DNA of 64,000 nt. It comes from Trichoplax adhaerens. Taxonomy: Eukaryota; Placozoa; Uniplacotomia; Trichoplacea; Trichoplacidae. Location of the stretch: the NCBI RefSeq assembly GCF_000150275.1, contig NW_002060943.1, positions 7,634,066 to 7,698,065 on the forward strand, written 5' to 3'. Within the stretch, counting starts at the first letter, position 1. Every line of letters starts with the position of its first letter. Below, one piece after another: positions 58,012 through 64,000 of this stretch. A program made the position numbers and the translations under genes. Below the pieces are notes generated by a model. That model saw nothing but the letters and a program-made list of their open reading frames with translations. It was not told the origin of the DNA and made no database searches.

Positions 58012-60044
58012 CCTACTAAATATTCGTGTTTGAAAAAGAACATGGATAATACGCATTACTTATTAAGTATAAATTAACTTAGTATTCGTATAAAATAATG
58101 TCATTTTGTTTTAAATTACATCGACGAAAACATTTGGAGATTTATAAACTCCAAAGTTAATTCACATTCTATTAATTAATCATTACATTTCGATATCTAG
58201 CATGATTACAAGTAACGAAATTTTTTATGTATAGTATCATTTCAGTTGAAATTTCGTCTCTGGTTAAACTTGTCATTATACCGTAGCTTTTCCTCCCCCA
58301 TATTGCAATAAGTGTCGTTTTTATCTTATATGTTGATAGAAAAATTAATTCTAGAATAAAGATTACCTATAAATAGTCGAATAATAACTTCTAGAGCAAC
58401 TATGCAGTACCATATGACTCGATTTGATAAGCTGTTATTCAATGGTTTTAGCTTATACTACTATCATCATATGCATTTAATTAGTTATAAACCTTCGGAT
58501 CGTACCAATTTCCTAGAATTCTGAGTGGATATAGAGTATGATCTGATCGTAATCATCCTTTTTTATTTCCTAGTAAAATTATCGTAATACTTGATTAGCT
58601 GCGGATTTTTAAATAATGTCCGCTTGTTAACATTTTAAAGCAATTACTTATCTTGGATGCGGTAAGCTTTTTGTCCAAGAAATGATACTTGCTTCTACAG
58701 CATGATAATAATCTTAAATGTTTAATTAGCTATAGATTGTTCCATTATAATCTTTTTTATCACTTTAAAGTAATTATGTAAATTGATAATGATAAAATTT
58801 ATGTCCAAAAATGATTTTCACTTGCAGTATGATTCTTTATATGTTAGCTATGAACTATCGGATAATATCGTATCCATCTATCAAATTTTTAAAATAACTA
58901 TTTAGCTGGGTTGATAGTCTTTATTTCAAGTATATTATAGAGCCGACAAATTGTATCTATGTTTAAATCTTATCGATCAAACCTTAATCTTGAAATGAAA
59001 TAAAGCTAGACTAAAAAGAATTAGAATAAAATAAATTAGAACATGGATTGTCCAGTTTCAGTGCTTTTTTGCTTGCTATGATGATAGAAAATTTAAACTG
59101 CGTATAGTTTTTAACTTTCTTATAAGTAAATTAAATTCTTGTTAGACGTAAAATCAAATAAAATAAAATAAAGCACACTCAAGAACTCAAGCTGCTCCAC
59201 ATTATATTTCTAGTATAGATACGGTATCAGTGCATTTTCTCGTTCGCGATGGTTCCCGTAAATGGTTTACTAAGTAGAATATTTCAGTATACGCGTATGC
59301 TGTGTAGGCTATGCTATAATAACCTACCGTTAGTCACACTTTATTTCACTATAACGATTTAGTTATTTATTTTTTCTTATAATGAGAAACTATTAAAAAT
59401 CTTCTCATTGGCTATGAATAGATGTATAAATTTATATTAGTCAGCAGTGAGAAGAACAACCATTAAGTGTAAGCACAGTACATGGTGCTCTTTCAACAGA
59501 AATTATTTTTATGTTCTTCGTGACAGGATTACGAGGTGAGAAACCATCCTTTCAGTACAAATTCATCCAGATTACCTTTTATTTATTTTTAACTAATAAC
59601 AATACTAGCACAGTAGAGGTAATAAAGCACTGCTATGATAGATTACAGAAAATGCCTACCACTCAAATTAAGATACAAACATGTAATGATGTTTGATTGT
59701 TTAAAAACGTCTTAATGATTAAAACAATATTAGTACTACAAGTCAATTGTAGTTACACATTGATTGAATTGCACATAACAAGATGAATATAGATATACTG
59801 TACATGTTATGAAAGCTACAATTTGTCATACTTAATACAGGAAAATTCCTACAGTCAATTTTTATACTGTAAACTTCTCAACAATAACATGTACAGTATT
59901 ACTTTTCGGATTGATAAGGGTACAATAATTTTGATTACGATGAACAGGTTAAAGCATGAATTAGTTAAATAAAAGCTAAAGGTAGCAAGGGGCGTACACA
60001 AAATTATAATTCTACTTATGTTTAATTATGATTTCAATACTGGA
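58012..60044. other. Convergent 3' flank, tetraspanins E / F
   Basis: Non-coding by my reading. The plus-strand open frame at 59511-59696 lacks any recognisable motif. Candidate poly(A) signal for tetraspanin E at 58355-58360. Confidence 0.5.
58355..58360 (+). terminator. Candidate poly(A) signal of tetraspanin E
   Basis: AATAAA 344 bp beyond the stop codon; the nearest clear hexamer, but not strongly supported. Confidence 0.3.
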
Positions 60045-63000
60045 TCAATCATTTTTTATGCTATTGCATAAGATTACCCCGAAGATAAAACCAAGGATCT
60101 ATAATTGAAAATAATTACATATAGATTTCTAGATTAATTGAAGACATATTAATAAGTGTAGTTATTATATAAATCATAGTTGTATAAAATATTTTCATCC
60201 ATGAGTTATGAAATGAAATATTAAGAAGTAAAATTTATGTGATTGCCAATAGATGCAGCTAGAGAAATGGTCGCATAATCGGTCAAATTAAGACACCTAA
60301 AATGTTTGTTACTGAACGTTATGATGCTTCTACTAAAAGTCACTAAATATTTTGAAATATGTAATGTAGCTATAGTCGATCAATTACTTCTTCCTATCTT
60401 TACATTTACTTGTTGATTAACTTTAAGAACATAACACACCTGCACGACACCAACACCAATACCAATGCCTAGAAGAATGCTTGCATTATCGGATGCAAGA
60501 GTTTGCAATTTGGCAAGGCAACCCTGTAGATAGGAAAGTAGATAGTTAATATCTATCTGGAACGATATGTCTAAAAAGCAAATTTCTTGATGATCTCTGA
60601 TATTAGTATAGTTATGATAAGATATACGAAAACATTTTCAACTTGTGGTGTCTACTAACTGTTGTATAGATGTTATTGGTGGTGGAATAAGTATAACCAC
60701 AGCTGGCAGTGTCCGAAACATTGGAACGACAGCAAGAATCAGGGACAGGGTAGGTAACCGTCGACACTGCGGAAACGTTGCCATACCATGATGTACCCCT
60801 CCACTCTGTATAATTGTGGACAGCACAACAGGACAGCTGAAATGCGATCAACAGTTCGATTAATTGGACATTTTAATCAATTTAATGCTAATATCATCAC
60901 AATTATAGTAATAGACAAATAGATGAATTGTACAACATAAGTATAGCTAATTTAACACTATCGTTATAATTATGGCTTGAAAGCAGTAAATCTATGAAGC
61001 AGCTAATCTTACTCTTTCATACATATATCACGAATAATCAAAACTATAGTAATAAATTATTGAAAATTAAGGATTAAAAGCTATCGATCAATCATTGCAG
61101 TATTTGATTTTCAAAGACTCTTATAGTTATTTTCAATGACTTATACAATCTTCGCTACTATTAATTAGAAAATTTTAATTTAAATATTTTAGTATTTGAT
61201 TATGAGACAAAATGTGGTCCATAGTTTACCCCAGATTGAATGGTATTAAAGGCTGTTTGAGTAGTTGGTGTGTTGTAGTAGGTTGCCAAATCAGAATTAA
61301 GCCTAGATGTTAGATTTGTGGTAATCTAAATTGATAATTTAAAAAAGTGAAGAAATGAATTTCTAGTCACAATGAAACAGCAGTATGCAATCAAAGCATA
61401 AATCCAATTCAAATTCTTTTAAAGCTATCTTTTCTTCTTTACTAACCAAATCACGATTGACATAAGCATAAACTCCGCCAGCAATTTCTAATACGATGAT
61501 AACGAATAGGATGATGAGGTACTATTTAAAAGGTCAGTAAGAGATAAGTGAAACTTTTAATATCAAATCTAATTATAACTAATGAAGCTTTTTTTCGAGG
61601 TATAAACCCTAATCAAACATGGTGACCAAAACTTAAATTGACTTACACTTGTTAAACACCATCTCTTTCTCTTGTTAGCACCGCAGCATCCAAATCCGCT
61701 GCAGATGAAGGTTACAATACCAGCTACCATCAGTAAAATCACACCTGGAAGAATTAATCCAGAACTTCCCAAAGCGGTTGTAATAGTTGTGCCGGAAACA
61801 ACCAAAACATAGATCGCTAAACCGATCATTGCACCACCGCATAGCTATAGATAAAAAATAATAAATGCCCAACATTAATTCAATGTGCGGTAGTTTATTA
61901 ATTATTTTATTATTAGCGAGTTTGTACATCACAGAGAAAGATGGTTTACTTGTAGACTAGCCTTAAATTTGATTCACTTTTGTCTAAGTTATAAAACACG
62001 AAATGTTTTCTGTGGAGCAATTTTTGATAAGTCTTTAATGAAATTGTAACTAATAGAACGATGCAGTAAAGTTCAGAAATGTAATTATTGCCTATCAAGT
62101 AATTCCGGACTGCAGTAATTGATAGTTTCAATACTAGAGACAGTAAGGAGAATTTAACCGAAAATGATATATTAAGGCAAAATTTAATTACTTCAAATGG
62201 GATTTTCTTATCAAATCTCATCAAAACTTAATGTGGATTACTAATACTGGATATAGTTCTCTAATTAATAAGAAAGTTAAAACGTTTTAATTCACTGTAT
62301 AAATTTTAATGCTTACTTATGCCAGTGTCATCGTCAACTTAGTTTAGATCAAGTAATAAAAAAGAAGGCAGCCTCTCTTAGTATTGAAAATATTGGAAGT
62401 ATATACCGTTAGATCGATACATGATAAACGATTTCTTGAAATAAATGAAGTCATTAACTCGCTAGAGTAGGCATATCTGATTTACTCTTGACATAAGTTT
62501 ATCAATGGTATGATATAAACATTTCTGAAGAGCCATGTACAAATAATTATATGACTATGATGAGCATAAAATTTGGTGCCATAATATATATTAGAAGTTC
62601 TGACTTTGTTATAATTAAAATAAAACTGTGCGCTATTACGTATAGTTACTGCGTATAGTTTAATTGAGTTACATCCCCTGGATTATATATCAAATGTAAG
62701 ATTAAATTTTATAACTATAAGCATTAAATGATCAAGATAAATATACAGTCATTTTATTGAAGCAGAATAATATACTGAAAATTTAAACTATTTGCGATGA
62801 TGAAATTTTAAGGAAGTAATATTCAAATTATCATTGGATTAGGCTTGTTCGCCGATTTATTTCTGGTAATAAATAATTGTAGAATGGATACTAATATTTA
62901 TCATGTTCAATTTCCTTATGCGTGATAAAAACAATCATGTGCTAAGCTTACTTCATGAGAAGTCAAGGATTATACATATGTTTTGGCACGATGAAAATTT

Positions 63001-63524
63001 TTCTACGGTAGTGCCATTCCCGCAGTAGTCATTATTTATTTTACACGTATGTATCGCTTATAACTTCGTTACTTTTCTAATAAATTTAGATTAATCATTC
63101 TCAAGTGTAATAAGGTATGAAAACAAGACAAATTAAACAAGCCTATAGGGATGTCAATAATATTAAAGTGAGAGTAATTTAGGGCTTGTCATTACAGTAT
63201 CGAATAGATTAATTAGCTAAGAAATTGACAGAATAATATTAATAATATCCGCTTATCCCTGAACATATTTTACGATATTGAATTTACTTTTCATCTTAAA
63301 AACATGAAACGCCATGGCGAACTACTATAGCTGATTACTGATCAATTGAATTGTTGATATTTCTTGCATTTATTTTTCGGTAAATAACTCCACAAATACA
63401 GGCTGTCCATTGCATTAGCAGGTAAGTTAATGGTAGAAAGTTAAGAATGAAATCAATAACTTACAAAGAAGATGGTATTGAGGACGATTAAAATAATACG
63501 AACAAGATCACCACAGTCAGCCAT
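60045..63524 (-). CDS. Tetraspanin F, variant CCA motif
   Basis: Tetraspanin. Exons, high to low: 63465-63524, 61647-61844, 61447-61521, 61230-61325, 60660-60836, 60440-60523, 60045-60098; all phase 0, total 247 aa. Start MADCGDLVRIILIVLNTIFF; TM3 LFVIIVLEIAGGVYAY; TM4 ends ILGFIFGVILC with the short tail NSIKND. Oddity: the large-loop hallmark reads LSCCAVHNYTEW, so the glycine of CCG is alanine; the other four loop cysteines (PDSCC, SCGY, GCLA) are present. The cytosolic loop after TM2 has GCCGANKRKRW, a likely palmitoylated cysteine pair. Several N-glycosylation sequons (NYT, NVS) lie in the loop. Two donors are GTTAGT and one is GTGTGT, weaker than those of its relatives, but phases and lengths are identical to the family plan. 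Confidence 0.92.
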
Positions 63525-63644
63525 ATTGAATCAATTCAATTTTTAGCTACGGTCCAGCCGTCAAGGATTAGAGCAGAAAATATGAAATAAACACAGTCGG
63601 TGTTGAAGAATGAAGGAAAATCTATGTTTGTTCGAACGCTAACA

Positions 63645-63655
63645 GACTATATATA
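63645..63655 (-). promoter_or_regulatory. TATA-like run upstream of tetraspanin F
   Basis: Alternating TATATATATA about 125 bp before the ATG at 63524. It could serve as a TATA element; a simple AT repeat is equally likely. Confidence 0.25.
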
Positions 63656-63821
63656 TAATAGTATTTGAAATTTGTTAATAAACTTAGGACCTCTGTTATA
63701 ATGTAGAAAGGACCTGAAACGATTGATTTATTTTATTAATTTTAACTCGTTGCTAAGATATGCCTCAATCAACACATCGAATTGACGTAAGCTAGACTAT
63801 TATCACCATAGTAACGTGATG

Positions 63822-63841
63822 TGACGTCATAGTGTCCCAAT
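63822..63841. promoter_or_regulatory. CRE palindrome plus CCAAT box
   Basis: TGACGTCA, a full CREB/ATF palindrome, at 63822-63829, followed by CCAAT at 63837-63841. The pair lies about 300 bp upstream of tetraspanin F and may equally belong to a plus-strand gene starting beyond the window. A perfect 8-bp CRE is rare in such A+T-rich DNA. Confidence 0.45.
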
Positions 63842-64000
63842 CAGATAATTCCACTATTTAAATATAGTATCTAAATGTGTCATTCCAATGGAAACTCCCT
63901 CCATTTCATTCATTTTTCTACTAGAAGATTGGATATTACTATTGTAATTAAAATCTAGTTTGAATTACATTTGAATGGATAATGGATATCATAATTTAAT

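Noticed and set aside
59511-59696. Plus-strand open frame of 61 codons
   Set aside because: Length is expected by chance here and no motif is visible.

Overview
The window is nuclear DNA from an intron-rich animal. It is A+T-rich, with spliceosomal GT-AG introns mostly between about 100 bp and 3 kb. It shows no bacterial features: no operons, ribosome binding sites, CRISPR arrays or IS elements. The gene set points to an early-branching metazoan: a cilium-associated LRRIQ1 protein, PRMT1, a meiotic HORMA protein and several tetraspanins. A placozoan such as Trichoplax or Hoilungia is my best guess, but that is inference from base composition, gene content and very conserved intron placement, and I could not confirm it by search. 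Open reading frames here are mostly single exons, so I rebuilt the genes by joining exons at splice sites and checking that the phases close.

Layout. (1) 50-9312 (+): LRRIQ1 orthologue, 24 exons, 1401 codons, frame closes exactly. (2) 13341-17715 (-): tetraspanin A, last exon not found. (3) 21016-24560 (+): PRMT1 arginine methyltransferase, 11 exons, 347 aa, with an 11-nt microexon. (4) 25074-25767 (-): two exon-like pieces of an unrecognised gene. (5) 27472-30095 (-): HORMAD/Hop1-type HORMA-domain gene made of very small exons. (6) 32335-35236 (-) and 37397-41472 (+): a head-to-head pair of paralogues for a secreted or ER-luminal JmjC (cupin) protein with an EF-hand, an acidic tail and a C-terminal HEEL signal. 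(7) 43495-49003 (-): tetraspanin D with a tail of about 200 residues. (8) 52164-58011 (+): tetraspanin E. (9) 60045-63524 (-): tetraspanin F, with CCA in place of the hallmark CCG.

Neighbouring genes alternate strand along almost the whole window (+ - + - - + - + -), giving convergent 3' ends and shared 5' regions. Four tetraspanins share one exon plan, with every intron in phase 0, a 75-nt TM3 exon and an 84-nt TM4 exon, so they are probably a dispersed local gene family. The genes do not form one pathway. The clearest functional unit is the divergent JmjC pair, two ER-lumen oxygenase-like proteins that may share a 2.2-kb promoter region. In one copy the EF-hand loop looks intact; in the other it looks degraded.

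Non-coding points of interest are a dense GTAC/TGTACA palindrome cluster and a 68-bp tandem duplication in the gap before PRMT1, degenerate minisatellites in the first intron of tetraspanin E, and several perfect hairpins. I saw no tRNA or rRNA genes and no intact transposon coding region.
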